The notes beneath the pieces were generated by a model. It saw only the letters and a list, made by a program, of their open reading frames with translations. It did not search any database and was not told the origin of the DNA. A program made the translations under genes and the position numbers. A DNA stretch of 64,000 nucleotides, from positions 51,692 to 115,691 of the forward strand of contig JADZEX010000062.1 in NCBI GenBank assembly GCA_020850355.1. Direction: 5' to 3'. Below, in pieces: positions 16,800-25,488 of the stretch. The first letter of the stretch is position 1. Every line of letters begins with the position of its first letter. The DNA is from Fimbriimonadaceae bacterium (GTDB taxonomy: Bacteria; Armatimonadota; UBA10988).

Positions 16800-17504
16800 T
16801 CAGTCTCCCGGTCGCGTCAGGCGGTAGACCGTGACCACCTCGAGCTCGTGGACCACCTCGGCCGCGACCGCGACCTGCCAGCGGTGCGCGGCCAGCTCAC
16901 CCAGCAGTAGCGCGGTGGCGCCATGCGAGGAGAACACCAGCAGCGCCTGCCCGCCAGGGGCCAGCACCCCGTCGAGCCCGGCGGCGAAGCGGCCGAGCAG
17001 GTCGTCTGACCGCCAGGCCTGGTCGCGTCCGGGTTGCGGCCGACCCACGTAGAAGGGCGGGTTGAACAACACCAGATCGAAGCGGCGCCCGGCGACGGCT
17101 GCGAAGAGGTCGCTCTCGACGACCTCCAGTCGGTCTTCGACGCGGTTCAGCAGCGCATTGAGCCGGGTGCAGCGCACGGCCTCGGGGTTGATGTCGACCG
17201 CCGTCACCCGGTACCCGCGCTGCACCGCGATGATGCTCACATAGCCGCTGCCGCAGCCGACTTCGAGCGCCGTGGCACCGTCTGGAGCGGGTGGAACCGC
17301 GGCCGCCAGGGGCGGGCTGCTACGGAAGACGGCCGGGTTGAAGACCTCGGGCAGCACCACCACCGGCACACCGTCGAGGTGCTCCAGCACCAGGCGCCCG
17401 ATGCGCTTGCGGAGCAACCGCCGCTGCACAGCCAGCCGTGCCAGGGCCGTCCGGCGGCGCAGGCCCTGCTGGAGTCGCTGCAGCGGCGGCACGGACGGAT
17501 CCAC
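16800..17504 (-). CDS. SAM-dependent methyltransferase, HemK/PrmC-like
   Basis: 234 residues. The class I SAM-binding motif is LEVGCGSGYVS, the acidic ribose contact is AVDINPEA, and the NPPFY catalytic motif marks N-methyltransferases of the HemK/RsmC type acting on glutamine or nucleobase amino groups. GTG at 17504 is chosen because AGGAGA lies six bases upstream. A TTG at 17519 overlapping the previous stop is the alternative. Its place between two radical SAM genes suggests action on the operon's own product or protein partner rather than housekeeping release-factor methylation. Confidence 0.75.
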   Translation of the reverse strand: MDPSVPPLQRLQQGLRRRTALARLAVQRRLLRKRIGRLVLEHLDGVPVVVLPEVFNPAVFRSSPPLAAAVPPAPDGATALEVGCGSGYVSIIAVQRGYRVTAVDINPEAVRCTRLNALLNRVEDRLEVVESDLFAAVAGRRFDLVLFNPPFYVGRPQPGRDQAWRSDDLLGRFAAGLDGVLAPGGQALLVFSSHGATALLLGELAAHRWQVAVAAEVVHELEVVTVYRLTRPGD

Positions 17505-17515
17505 GGACGCTCTCC

Positions 17516-18943
17516 TCAAGCCAGCCGGGCCGGCCGCCAGACCAACTCGGCGAGGCGCTGTTCGAGGGCCAGCCCATAGCGGTCATGGTGGCAACGCCAG
17601 CGCGCCACCGCGCCGAACAGTCGGCTGCGCAGGCTGCGGGGCCCGTACGCCACCTCGCTGTAGAACTTGAAGGCCTCCACCCGGCGGTAGACCTGCGGGC
17701 TGACCCACGGGCCGCGCGAGCCGACGAAGTCGAAGTCCTGCCACTCCTCCAACGTGCGCGGCAACTGATAGCCGTCGGCCACTGCCTGGGAAGTGATGCT
17801 GGTGCCGGGGTACGGCTTGAAGTAGAAGATGGGCGTCGTGAACAGGGGACTCTGCTGCCGCAGCCGCTTGGCCACCGCCAGCGACGCCGCGACGTCGTCC
17901 GGCGTCTCGCCCGGAAAGCCGACAATGAAGGGGAACTGCACCGCCACCTGATGCCGGCGCGCCCGCTCGGCGACCTCGTAGACCCACTCCAGCTTGATGT
18001 CCTTCTGGATCCGGTCCATCATCGCCTGCGAGCCCGACTCGACGCCGACCAGCACGCGGCGCAGGCCCGACCGCTTGCACAGCGCCCACTGCTCGTCGCT
18101 CATCCGGTGGCCCTGGTCGGCGCGCATCGTGGCCGCCCAGGTGACCCGCAGGTCTCGCCGCAGGAACTCCTCGGCGACCGCCGCGACGCGCTCCAGACGG
18201 GTGAAGAAGGTCTCGTCCTGGAAGTTGACGTCGTCGAAGTGGAAGCGCTGCTGCCAGTGCTGCAGCTCCTCACCGATCCGCTCCGGCGCCAGCCCGGTCC
18301 ACTGCCGCTGGTAGACGAACGGATCGGCGCAGAAAGCACAACGGAAGTAGCAGCCCTGCGACGAGATGTAGTCCAGTTGGCGGCGGCCCTTCAGCTCGTA
18401 ATACTGCGGCACCGCAAGCAGACCGTAGTCCTGCGGGGCCAGCGTGTTGAGATCGGCCAGCGGCCGCGGCGGGTTGCGCACCACTCGGCCCGCGGCGCTG
18501 CGGTAGGCGCTCCCGGCGCAGCCGGCGGCATCCTGGCCGGCCGCCAGGCGGTCGACCAGCTCCGCGAAGGTGACCTCCCCCTGCGCTTGCACCGTGATGT
18601 CGACCGCCGGCTCGGCGAGGCACTCGGCCGGGAACATCGACGGGTGCCAACCGCCCCAGACCACCGGCACCTCGGGCGCCGCGGCCTTGACGGCTCGGCT
18701 GGCCGCCAGCGCATCGCGGATCGGGGCGCCCGTGAGCACCGTGACGCCGACGCAGAGCGCCCCGACGGCGGCGGCGGCGAGGCGCTGGTGCGCGTCGGGG
18801 GTGATCCGCGCATCGATGATCTGGACGTCGTAGCGACGCCGGTCGAGGTGCGAGCCGACCGCCACCAGCGCCAACGGCAGGGTGTAGAAGACGGCCTGCG
18901 GGTTGTACAGCACAACTCGCGGCCGGGTTGCCTCCGAGGCCAT
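17516..18943 (-). CDS. B12-binding-type radical SAM protein (C)
   Basis: 475 residues. An N-terminal B12-binding-like domain (RVVLYNPQAVFYTLPL, VVWGGWHPSMFP) is followed by a radical SAM core with Cys 198, 202 and 205 (GCYFRCAFC), NFQDETFF, VGVESGSQAMM and PFIVGFPGE. The position of the cobalamin histidine reads VQIIDARITPD, so DxHxxG is missing. Two adjacent ATG codons (18946 and 18943) follow GGGGGGAGGAAC, and the second has better spacing. The in-frame extension upstream lacks family similarity. It begins 40 bases after the class I methyltransferase gene and ends 11 bases before the next methyltransferase. Confidence 0.85.
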   Translation of the reverse strand: MASEATRPRVVLYNPQAVFYTLPLALVAVGSHLDRRRYDVQIIDARITPDAHQRLAAAAVGALCVGVTVLTGAPIRDALAASRAVKAAAPEVPVVWGGWHPSMFPAECLAEPAVDITVQAQGEVTFAELVDRLAAGQDAAGCAGSAYRSAAGRVVRNPPRPLADLNTLAPQDYGLLAVPQYYELKGRRQLDYISSQGCYFRCAFCADPFVYQRQWTGLAPERIGEELQHWQQRFHFDDVNFQDETFFTRLERVAAVAEEFLRRDLRVTWAATMRADQGHRMSDEQWALCKRSGLRRVLVGVESGSQAMMDRIQKDIKLEWVYEVAERARRHQVAVQFPFIVGFPGETPDDVAASLAVAKRLRQQSPLFTTPIFYFKPYPGTSITSQAVADGYQLPRTLEEWQDFDFVGSRGPWVSPQVYRRVEAFKFYSEVAYGPRSLRSRLFGAVARWRCHHDRYGLALEQRLAELVWRPARLA

Positions 18944-18983
18944 CATGTTCCTCCCCCCGGGGTCCAACGACGCCACCCGCTCG

Positions 18984-19775
18984 TCACGCCAGGCGCCGGT
19001 CGGCCCCGCGGCGACCCAGCTCCAGCAGGTAATGGTCGGCCAGCCAGGGCCACGGCCAGTGGCTGCCGCAGCGATCTTCCCAACGCTGCAGCCGCCCGGC
19101 CAGGCCGGGCTGCCGGTCGGCCCAGGCGGCGGCGAACGGCGGCGGCACCAATGCCCCGAGGGCCGTCGCCGCGCGCAGCTCAAACCACGGCGCCGCGGCG
19201 CGCCGCAGACCGCCGATCGACGGATAGCGGATCCGCAGGCCGCGCCACGCCACCCCGCCCGGCCGCAGCCGCCGCAGGGCGCGCTGCCACTCGCCGCGCC
19301 AGCCATACCAGGCCAGCTCCCACGGCACCAGCGGGCCCATCACCCCGAGCAGCAGCGCACCGCCCGGCCGCACACAGCCGGCCAGGCGGCGCAGCACGTC
19401 GCCGAGGTCATCCACGCAGTTCAGGCCGCCGAAGTTCGAGAGCACGCCGTCAAAGCGCCCGAGCCGGCCGTCGACCTCCTCGAAGCGCAGCCGCCGACAG
19501 CTCACCAGTGCCGCGGCGCCCGCCGTGGCGACCTTCCGCCGGGTTACGGCCAGCATCGCCGCCGCGGGATCGGTCGCCAGCACCTGCACCCCGCGGGAGG
19601 CCAGGTAGAGCGCGTCGGCGCCGGTGCCGCAGCTCAGCTCCAAGACCCGGCTGCCCGCCGGCCACAGCGCCGCGCAACGGTCCCAGACGCGGCGCCGGAA
19701 GTACTGCGCCAAGGGTGTGTCGGTGAAGGCCTCGTCGTAGGTGGCCGCCAGCCCGTCAAACGGCTCGCGGCTCAT
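18984..19775 (-). CDS. Class I SAM-dependent methyltransferase (UbiE-like)
   Basis: 263 residues. The N-terminus (FDGLAATYDEAF) and motif I (VLELSCGTGADALYLASRG) are typical of small-molecule methyltransferases of the Methyltransf_11/25 type. VLATDPAAAML is the ribose-binding acidic loop and FDGVLSNFGGLNCV the catalytic region. The C-terminal 100 residues (tryptophan-rich, WELAWYGWRGEW) probably form a substrate lid. The ATG at 19775 overlaps the upstream SPASM gene stop by four bases, so the two are made together. Acceptor unknown. Confidence 0.8.
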   Translation of the reverse strand: MSREPFDGLAATYDEAFTDTPLAQYFRRRVWDRCAALWPAGSRVLELSCGTGADALYLASRGVQVLATDPAAAMLAVTRRKVATAGAAALVSCRRLRFEEVDGRLGRFDGVLSNFGGLNCVDDLGDVLRRLAGCVRPGGALLLGVMGPLVPWELAWYGWRGEWQRALRRLRPGGVAWRGLRIRYPSIGGLRRAAAPWFELRAATALGALVPPPFAAAWADRQPGLAGRLQRWEDRCGSHWPWPWLADHYLLELGRRGADRRLA

Positions 19776-20794
19776 CGCTCGCCTCGCCACGCCAAAGTGC
19801 AGACACAGCGCTGACAGATCGGGTTCTCGGCCACCACCAGGCCGTCGCGCCAGGCCTGCGCTGTCGGGCTCTGCAGCAGCTCGCGGAGCGACTGGCCGAA
19901 CTCCAGGCGGCCGTACGGCGGATGAAAGAAGCAGGGCCGCACCTGGCGATCCGCGCCAACAACCGCCGAGACCCATGGCGCGTTGCACGACTCGGCGGCG
20001 AACTCACCCTGCCCGGCGGCCGCCCGGAAGTAGTCCAGCAGGCGGCGGCGCAGCTTGGCCGGACTCTCGGCCACAAATCCGCTCGCGAAGTCCACCGCGT
20101 TGTCCTGCTCCAGCGCCGCCAGCTCCGCCGCCAGCGGCGCCAAGTCGCCAGACGCCAGGCCAACGGCGGTGGCCTGCTGCGCCGATGGGCCGCCCGGCCG
20201 GTTGAAGGCCTCGCTGCTGGTGTCGACCGCCAGGAAGCTCAGCCAGTCCAAACCGACCTGGTGAGCCGCAGCCACCGTCGCCCGGAGGTACCGGTAGTTG
20301 GCCTGCTGCACCGTGCAGCGCCCCCCGATCCGCAGCGTGCCGGCCGCGCGGACCGCGGCGACGCCGGTGGCCAGCAGCTCGAAGGCCCGCGGCACGCGGC
20401 GGATTGCATCATGCACTGCCGCCGGGCCATCCAGGCTGACGATCAACTCATCCACCCCCGCGGCCACCGCCGCGGCGTGCTTTGACAACAGCAGGCCCGT
20501 GCTGAGCAGCATGGTCCGCAAGCCGGCCGCCCGCAGCAGCGCCAGGAACTCGGGCAACTGGCGATGCAGCAACGGCTCGCCACCGGACAGCAGCACCTGC
20601 TGGACGCCCAGCTCGCGCAGCTCGACCAGCCAGGCTGACAGGTCTGCGACGCTGAGTTGGGCGGTCGTTGTCGCCTGCCAGATCTCACACATCAGGCAAC
20701 GGCAGTTGCACTGGCTGTGAGGCTCCAACACCAGCACCGGCAGCTCTGCGAGCGGTTCCGACACCACCGGTAGCAGCCCCCGCCGACCACTCAT
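19772..20794 (-). CDS. Radical SAM protein with SPASM-like C-terminus
   Basis: 340 residues, without a B12 domain. The [4Fe-4S]/SAM site is Cys 29, 33 and 36 (QCNCRCLMCEIW). LLSGGEPLL is the GGE motif for the SAM amino group and LIVSLDGP follows. The C-terminus has a further cysteine cluster (CNAPW, PCFF, CQRCVC) like SPASM or twitch auxiliary clusters used in peptide maturation and some small-molecule enzymes. The ATG at 20794 follows GGTGGG. It overlaps neighbours on both sides by four bases. No precursor-peptide gene is visible near it. Confidence 0.82.
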   Translation of the reverse strand: MSGRRGLLPVVSEPLAELPVLVLEPHSQCNCRCLMCEIWQATTTAQLSVADLSAWLVELRELGVQQVLLSGGEPLLHRQLPEFLALLRAAGLRTMLLSTGLLLSKHAAAVAAGVDELIVSLDGPAAVHDAIRRVPRAFELLATGVAAVRAAGTLRIGGRCTVQQANYRYLRATVAAAHQVGLDWLSFLAVDTSSEAFNRPGGPSAQQATAVGLASGDLAPLAAELAALEQDNAVDFASGFVAESPAKLRRRLLDYFRAAAGQGEFAAESCNAPWVSAVVGADRQVRPCFFHPPYGRLEFGQSLRELLQSPTAQAWRDGLVVAENPICQRCVCTLAWRGER

Positions 20795-22182
20795 GTTGCC
20801 CACCCGTAGTCCGCCGCCTGCTGCCGCAAGGCGGCTTCGGCCGTCGCCGCAGTAGCCCGCCAGGCCGCCGCCTCGGCGGCGTTCGACGACCGCGCCGCCG
20901 CCACGGCGTCGCGCAGCCAGCGGTCGGCCAGACGGTAGTAGTCGCGGTCGGGCCGGCCGGCCACAACGTAGTCGCGGTCGCCACTGCTGGCCCACTCACC
21001 GGGCAGGCTGACCTTGTCGGCCACCTTGGCGTAGTAGCCGGTGTTCATGATGGGGTACGCCAGGGTGGTGAAGAAGACGTCGGGGTTGGCGGTCACGACA
21101 TGCTCCACGGTGGCCGCAATGTCCTCGACCGTCTCGCCCTCGTAGCCCCACATCAGGAACATCCCGACCTGGATGCCATGCCGCTGCGCGGCCTTGGTGG
21201 CCCACTGCACCTGGTCGGTCGTAACGCCCCGCTGCATCGCGTCGAGGATCCGCTGGCTGCCGCTCTCAGAACCGATCCAGATGCGGTAACAGCCCAGCTC
21301 GGCGAGCAGCTCGAAGACCTCTTCCTGGAGCATCCGGTCGGCTCGCGAGATCGTCTCGAACGGCACCCGCAGCCCGCGGCGGCGCAGCTCGGCGGCGTAG
21401 TCGCGGAGCCACCTGTGGGAGATCGTGAAGACGTCGTCGGCGTACCAGACCTGCTCGGGCTGCCAGCGCTCCCGAATGTGCTGCACCTCGGCCGCGCAGT
21501 CCAGCGGGTCGCGGCGGCGGTGGGTGTAGCCAAAGACCGCGTGGCTGCACCAGTTGCATTTGTAGGGACAGCCCCGCGCGGTGATCAGGTTGACCGACCC
21601 CTGCCCGTGGTGTTGCCGCCAGAGGTCGATGTAGCGCGGCAGGTCGACTGCCTCGCGGTCGGGCCACGGCAGGCTGTCCAGATCGGCAATCGCCGGCCGC
21701 GGCTCGTTCCGCACGACCCGGCCGCCCTCGTCGCGGAAGACCGTCCCCGCGATGCCGTGCAGGCGGTGCGGGCCGTGCTGCCGCAGCGCCGGCAGCAGCT
21801 CGCCGAGCGTCTCCTCACCCTCCCCGAAGACCACCACGTCGGCCCCGTGGGCGAGGTATTCGGCCGGGTAGTTGGCCGCTTCGGGACCGCCCAGGATCAC
21901 CGTCCAACCGTGCTCCTGCGCCGCGGCCGCGATCCGCAGCACGGGGGGCCGGGTCATCAGGGTGGTGTAGATCCCCAGCACGCCGCCCGGCTCGGCCGCC
22001 AGCCGGGCGCGCAGCCCGTCGAAGCTGCCGAGGGTGCTGTCGTACAGGTCGACCGAGAACCCGGCGCGCTGCAGCCAGGCGCTGTTGTAGAGCAGCCCCA
22101 ACGGCGGGTAGGGCCGCATGATCTCCCGCTCTTTGGGGTCCTCCCAGAGGAAGTAGCCGTGCGTCAGCAGCAGGTCGGCCAC
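20791..22182 (-). CDS. B12-binding-type radical SAM protein (B)
   Basis: 463 residues. An N-terminal B12-binding-like domain (LLLTHGYFLW, VILGGPEAANYPAEYL) precedes a radical SAM core with Cys 205, 209 and 212 (GCPYKCNWC), VWYADDVF, IGSESGSQRIL and FLMWGYEGE. The DxHxxG motif is replaced (LYDSTLGSF). The GTG at 22182 is one base beyond the upstream stop. It is closely similar in plan to protein A just upstream (LLLTHGYFLWEDPKE versus LLASSYFLQLDPKQ), pointing to an old tandem duplication. Substrate unknown. Confidence 0.85.
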   Translation of the reverse strand: MADLLLTHGYFLWEDPKEREIMRPYPPLGLLYNSAWLQRAGFSVDLYDSTLGSFDGLRARLAAEPGGVLGIYTTLMTRPPVLRIAAAAQEHGWTVILGGPEAANYPAEYLAHGADVVVFGEGEETLGELLPALRQHGPHRLHGIAGTVFRDEGGRVVRNEPRPAIADLDSLPWPDREAVDLPRYIDLWRQHHGQGSVNLITARGCPYKCNWCSHAVFGYTHRRRDPLDCAAEVQHIRERWQPEQVWYADDVFTISHRWLRDYAAELRRRGLRVPFETISRADRMLQEEVFELLAELGCYRIWIGSESGSQRILDAMQRGVTTDQVQWATKAAQRHGIQVGMFLMWGYEGETVEDIAATVEHVVTANPDVFFTTLAYPIMNTGYYAKVADKVSLPGEWASSGDRDYVVAGRPDRDYYRLADRWLRDAVAAARSSNAAEAAAWRATAATAEAALRQQAADYGWAT

Positions 22183-22183
22183 G

Positions 22184-23671
22184 TCAGTTGTACTCCCGGC
22201 TGAGATCGGGCGGTGCCAACGCCGCGTGGGCCGGCAGTTGCCGCGCCCGGCGGTTGTGGTGTTGCGGCTCCAGCCGGCCGAGCTCGAACCACAGCTCCGC
22301 CAACCGCGCCAGGTCGTCGGCCGCCAGCCTACCGGTGGCCGCGCGCTGGTGGACCACCAGATCGTGGTGCAGCGTGGTGTGCAGGTGGCGGTAGAACTCG
22401 GTCTCGTAGGCCCCGGCAAACAGCATCGCCAGGTCGTCGCTGTGGACCCAGTTGGTCTTCTCGTGAAGCTGCTCGGCGATTCGCTCGTGGAACGCGGTGC
22501 CCGGCAACGGATAGCTGACACTGACGCCGATGTCGTCGGGCAGGCACTCCCGGACCAGCTCGACCGTCGCCTGGATATCGGCCAGCGTCTCGCCCGGGTA
22601 GCCGAACTGGATGAAGAAGCAGGCCCGGATGCCGGCTGCCCGCAGCCGCTGCCGCGCCGCGCGGATGTCGTCGAGGCGGGTGCCCTTGTCCATCGCATCG
22701 AGGACCTGCTGGCTGCCGCTCTCGGCGCCTAGCCAGACCTCACGGCAGCCGGCGGCCGCCAACGCGGTGACCGCCTCGGGCGTCATCAGATCGACCCGCG
22801 ACTGAATCGTGAACGGCGTCGCTGCGTCCTGGGCCTGCACCGCGGCGGCGAAGTCGACCACCCAGGCCGGGCGCAGGCCGAAGATGTCGTCGGCGAACCA
22901 GAGGTGGTCGGGCGCGAAGTCGCGCTTCAGCCGCGCCATCTCGGCCGCCACGGCCGCCGCGGAGCGCATCGCGTAACGTTGGCCCCAGATCGGCTTGGCG
23001 CACCAGTTGCAGTGGAACGGGCACCCGCGGGTGCTCACCAGGTTCAGCCAGAAGGCCCCGTGGTGCTGCCGCCAGACCGCCCGGTAGGCCTCGATGTCGA
23101 CCAGGTCCCAGGCCGGCTCGCCAAACACGTCGGGGTGGCGCTCCGGCTCGCGGGCCGGCGTGCGCTGCGGGGCGCTGGCCGCGCCGTTGGCCTGATAGAC
23201 CAGCCCGGCCACCTCCGCGACCGGCGCGCCCGGCTGCTGCAACGCCCTGAGCAACTCCCGGACGGTGTGATCGGCCTCGCCCGGCAGCACGTAATCGACG
23301 CCGCCCGCAAGGTACAACTCGGCGCGGTCGCTGGCATCCGAGCCGGCCGCCAGGACCACCGCCCCAGCCGCCCGAGCCTGCGCCGCCATCGCCAGGGTGG
23401 CTTCCCGCATGCGGGTCAGGCACATCTTGCTGAGGAAGTTGAAGCTGTCTTCAAAGAACACCACGTAGCGCGGCCGGGCGCGTTCCAGCACCGGCCCGAA
23501 GGTCGCTTCGTCGGGTTGCAGCATGGCGTCGTAAAGCGCCACCTCGTAGCCCGCCGACCGCAGCACGGCCGCCGCGTAGAGCGTGCCCAGCGGTGGAAAC
23601 GGCCGCATCTTGCGGACTTGCTTCGGATCGAGCTGCAGAAAGTAGCTACTTGCCAGCAGGACGTCGGCCAT
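22184..23671 (-). CDS. B12-binding-type radical SAM protein (A), first gene of operon
   Basis: 495 residues. An N-terminal B12-binding-like domain (about 1-160, FPPLGTLYAAAVLRSAG) is followed by a radical SAM core with Cys 217, 221 and 224 (GCPFHCNWC), LWFADDIFG, LGAESGSQQVL and FFIQFGYPGE. DxHxxG is absent (LYDAMLQPD). The C-terminal 110 residues are helical and charged. The ATG at 23671 has no clear Shine-Dalgarno site but is preceded by an AT-rich leader with a small hairpin, which marks it as the probable head of the seven-gene operon. Confidence 0.86.
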   Translation of the reverse strand: MADVLLASSYFLQLDPKQVRKMRPFPPLGTLYAAAVLRSAGYEVALYDAMLQPDEATFGPVLERARPRYVVFFEDSFNFLSKMCLTRMREATLAMAAQARAAGAVVLAAGSDASDRAELYLAGGVDYVLPGEADHTVRELLRALQQPGAPVAEVAGLVYQANGAASAPQRTPAREPERHPDVFGEPAWDLVDIEAYRAVWRQHHGAFWLNLVSTRGCPFHCNWCAKPIWGQRYAMRSAAAVAAEMARLKRDFAPDHLWFADDIFGLRPAWVVDFAAAVQAQDAATPFTIQSRVDLMTPEAVTALAAAGCREVWLGAESGSQQVLDAMDKGTRLDDIRAARQRLRAAGIRACFFIQFGYPGETLADIQATVELVRECLPDDIGVSVSYPLPGTAFHERIAEQLHEKTNWVHSDDLAMLFAGAYETEFYRHLHTTLHHDLVVHQRAATGRLAADDLARLAELWFELGRLEPQHHNRRARQLPAHAALAPPDLSREYN

Positions 23672-23683
23672 TCAAAGGATTCC

Positions 23684-23701
23684 CAGATTTCTTTATCTGG
23701 T
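23684..23701 (-). promoter_or_regulatory. AT-rich leader hairpin before the radical SAM operon
   Basis: CCAGAT and ATCTGG form a perfect six-base inverted repeat around an AAAGAA loop, 12 bases ahead of the first radical SAM start codon. The surrounding 74-base gap is much richer in A and T than the rest of the window. TGCATACT just upstream (minus strand) could be an extended -10. It may be an operator or a translation-control hairpin. Evidence is limited to the symmetry. Confidence 0.35.
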
Positions 23702-23745
23702 AGTATGCAGCTACTGACCCGGGTTGGCAGGTTCTGGCGCCGCCG

Positions 23746-24594
23746 CTACCGCGCCGCGACCGTGGCGGCGACGGGCGGCAGCGGCACCGGCTGGTCGACC
23801 ACCAGTTGCGGCGCGGTGGCCCGCAGCTCGTCCTGGTAGGCGACGCGCACCCGCGCCACGACCATTCCGCTGCCGACGGTCCAGAGCGCCAGGTGACCGC
23901 TGTCGAGCACCGCGGGGTCGGTCACTTCGAGCGCCTGACGGCCGTCCACCAGCAGCGTCAGCGTCTGCCCGACCTTGCGTGCTTCGAGGCGCCACCAGTG
24001 GCGGTGAAACTGCCCGAAGGCCTTGCCGTCGGCGTCCTGCTGGAACAGCGGATTGACGTCCAGGAACTGCGGCACCAGGAACTGCGGGTCGCTGGTCTGG
24101 GCCAGCACGCGGGTGCCGCGGCGGATCATCGTGGTCGAGCCGTTGCGGCCGGAGCAGATGAAGGAGTAGCCGCTGGCGAGGTCACCGCGCTTGCTGCAGA
24201 GGTTCAGGTTGAGGTCGCTGGGGATATAGTGCCAGGCTTCGTTGGACCAGGGCAGGCCATGCCGGAAGGCGACGTAAACCTCGACCGCCAGGTCGCCGCG
24301 CAGGGCGCGCTTGTTCCAGAGGCTACAGACGCCCCGGCTGGCGCCGCCGAAGAAGGACCATTCCGGCTCGCAGGCGTAGCGGCTGGTGATCTCCCAGGTG
24401 CCACCCACCGGCTCCCAATCGGTCGGCGCGGTGCCGAAGGTGTAGTCGAGCAGCCGCGAGCCGGCCAGCGCGAAGTTCGCCTCGCCGAGCCGCAGGCGTC
24501 CGCTGTCGTAGCCGACGCGCGGCCCCAGGGGCTCGTCGGCCGCCAGCCGGCCGAGCGTCAGGATCCCAATCAGGCCCCAGCCCAGCAGTCGCAT
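23746..24594 (-). CDS. Secreted LamG/concanavalin-like protein, paralog 1
   Basis: 282 residues with a signal peptide (MRLLGWGLIGILTLGRLAA). The mature part reads as a beta-jelly-roll of the LamG or DUF1080 type (LLDYTFGTAPTDWEP, HRHWWRLEARKVGQTLTLLVDG, ALWTVGSGMVVARVRVAYQ), folds that often bind or cleave sugars. It is a clear paralog of the neighbouring gene at 24623: FFGG, SLWNKR, FRHGLPW and TMIRRGT all have counterparts. The ATG at 24594 follows GAGGCAGAG. It ends the minus-strand series that begins with the two-component genes. Confidence 0.65.
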   Translation of the reverse strand: MRLLGWGLIGILTLGRLAADEPLGPRVGYDSGRLRLGEANFALAGSRLLDYTFGTAPTDWEPVGGTWEITSRYACEPEWSFFGGASRGVCSLWNKRALRGDLAVEVYVAFRHGLPWSNEAWHYIPSDLNLNLCSKRGDLASGYSFICSGRNGSTTMIRRGTRVLAQTSDPQFLVPQFLDVNPLFQQDADGKAFGQFHRHWWRLEARKVGQTLTLLVDGRQALEVTDPAVLDSGHLALWTVGSGMVVARVRVAYQDELRATAPQLVVDQPVPLPPVAATVAAR

Positions 24595-24622
24595 CGCTCT
24601 GCCTCTGCCCCCGCTGCTCATT

Positions 24623-25486
24623 CTAACGCGCCGCCAGTTGCGTGATGGCGGCCGGCAGCGGCACCGGGTCAGTGACTACCAACAGCGGCTCCTGCCGCTT
24701 CAGTTCCTGCTGGTAGGCGACCCGCACCCGCGCCACCATCATCCCGTTGCGGACCGTCCAGAGCCCGATCCGGCCCTGCTCCAACGGTGCTGGGTCGGTG
24801 GTCTCCAGGGCCAGCCGGCCGTCGATCCAGAAGCGCAGCCGATCGCCGGTCTTCTGCGCCACCAACTGCCACCAGCGGCGGTGGAAGTCCTCGGTTGCCG
24901 GCCGGGTGTCGCTGTAGCTGGGTGACAAGAACTCCGGGCGGCTGGTACTGGCGAGGACCGTCGAGCCGCGCCGGATCAGGGTCCGGCTGCCTTCGTCGGC
25001 GGCGTAGATGAAGCTGTAGCCGGCGGCCGGATTCTGCCCGTCGCCACACAGGCTGAGGCTCAGGTCGGCCGGCCGGTAACTCCAGGAGATCGGGTTCCAG
25101 GGCAGCCCGTGCTTGAACGACACATAGGCCTCGACGGTGACGTCGCCGCTGAACAGCCGCTTGTTCCAGATGGCCGCCAGCCCCTGGCTGTAGCCGCCGA
25201 AGAAGCTCCACGAGGGGTCGCAGGCGAAGCGACTGAAGACCTGCCAACTACCCCCGGTCGGCTCCCACTCGGTCGGCGCGCTGGCAAAGGTGTAGTCGAG
25301 CAACTGCGCCCCGCTGGCGGCCAGTCCGGTGCTCTCCAGCAGCGTCTCGGCGCTGCCGCCCAGGCCGTCGGCGGCCAGCGCGATATGCGGGCCAACCGGC
25401 GGACTCGGCGGCAGCACCGGCCGCTCGCCGGCTCCCGCGAGCACCGCGCTGGTCATCCAGAGGGTTAGCAGCAGGGCCTTCACCAC
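24623..25486 (-). CDS. Secreted LamG/concanavalin-like protein, paralog 2
   Basis: 287 residues with a signal peptide (VVKALLLTLWMTSAVLAGA). It shares its whole domain plan with the gene at 23746: LLDYTFASAPTEWEPTGG, WSFFGGYSQG, FKHGLPWNP, TLIRRGSTVLA, RRWWQLVAQKTGDRLRFWIDG and ALWTVRNGMMVARVRVAYQ-like segments. A tandem duplication is therefore evident. The GTG at 25486 lies five bases after GGGGAG and three bases past the upstream stop. A sugar-binding or glycoside role is plausible, but no catalytic residues can be assigned. Confidence 0.65.
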   Translation of the reverse strand: MVKALLLTLWMTSAVLAGAGERPVLPPSPPVGPHIALAADGLGGSAETLLESTGLAASGAQLLDYTFASAPTEWEPTGGSWQVFSRFACDPSWSFFGGYSQGLAAIWNKRLFSGDVTVEAYVSFKHGLPWNPISWSYRPADLSLSLCGDGQNPAAGYSFIYAADEGSRTLIRRGSTVLASTSRPEFLSPSYSDTRPATEDFHRRWWQLVAQKTGDRLRFWIDGRLALETTDPAPLEQGRIGLWTVRNGMMVARVRVAYQQELKRQEPLLVVTDPVPLPAAITQLAAR

Positions 25487-25488
25487 GT

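Noticed and set aside
17438..19726. Plus-strand open frame of 762 codons
   Set aside because: It runs antisense to a methyltransferase and radical SAM gene with clear motifs. It is rich in Arg, Gly and His, with no recognisable protein.
19772..20794. RiPP maturase reading of the SPASM radical SAM protein
   Set aside because: No short precursor-peptide gene or peptide-recognition domain was found in the operon, so this was not asserted.
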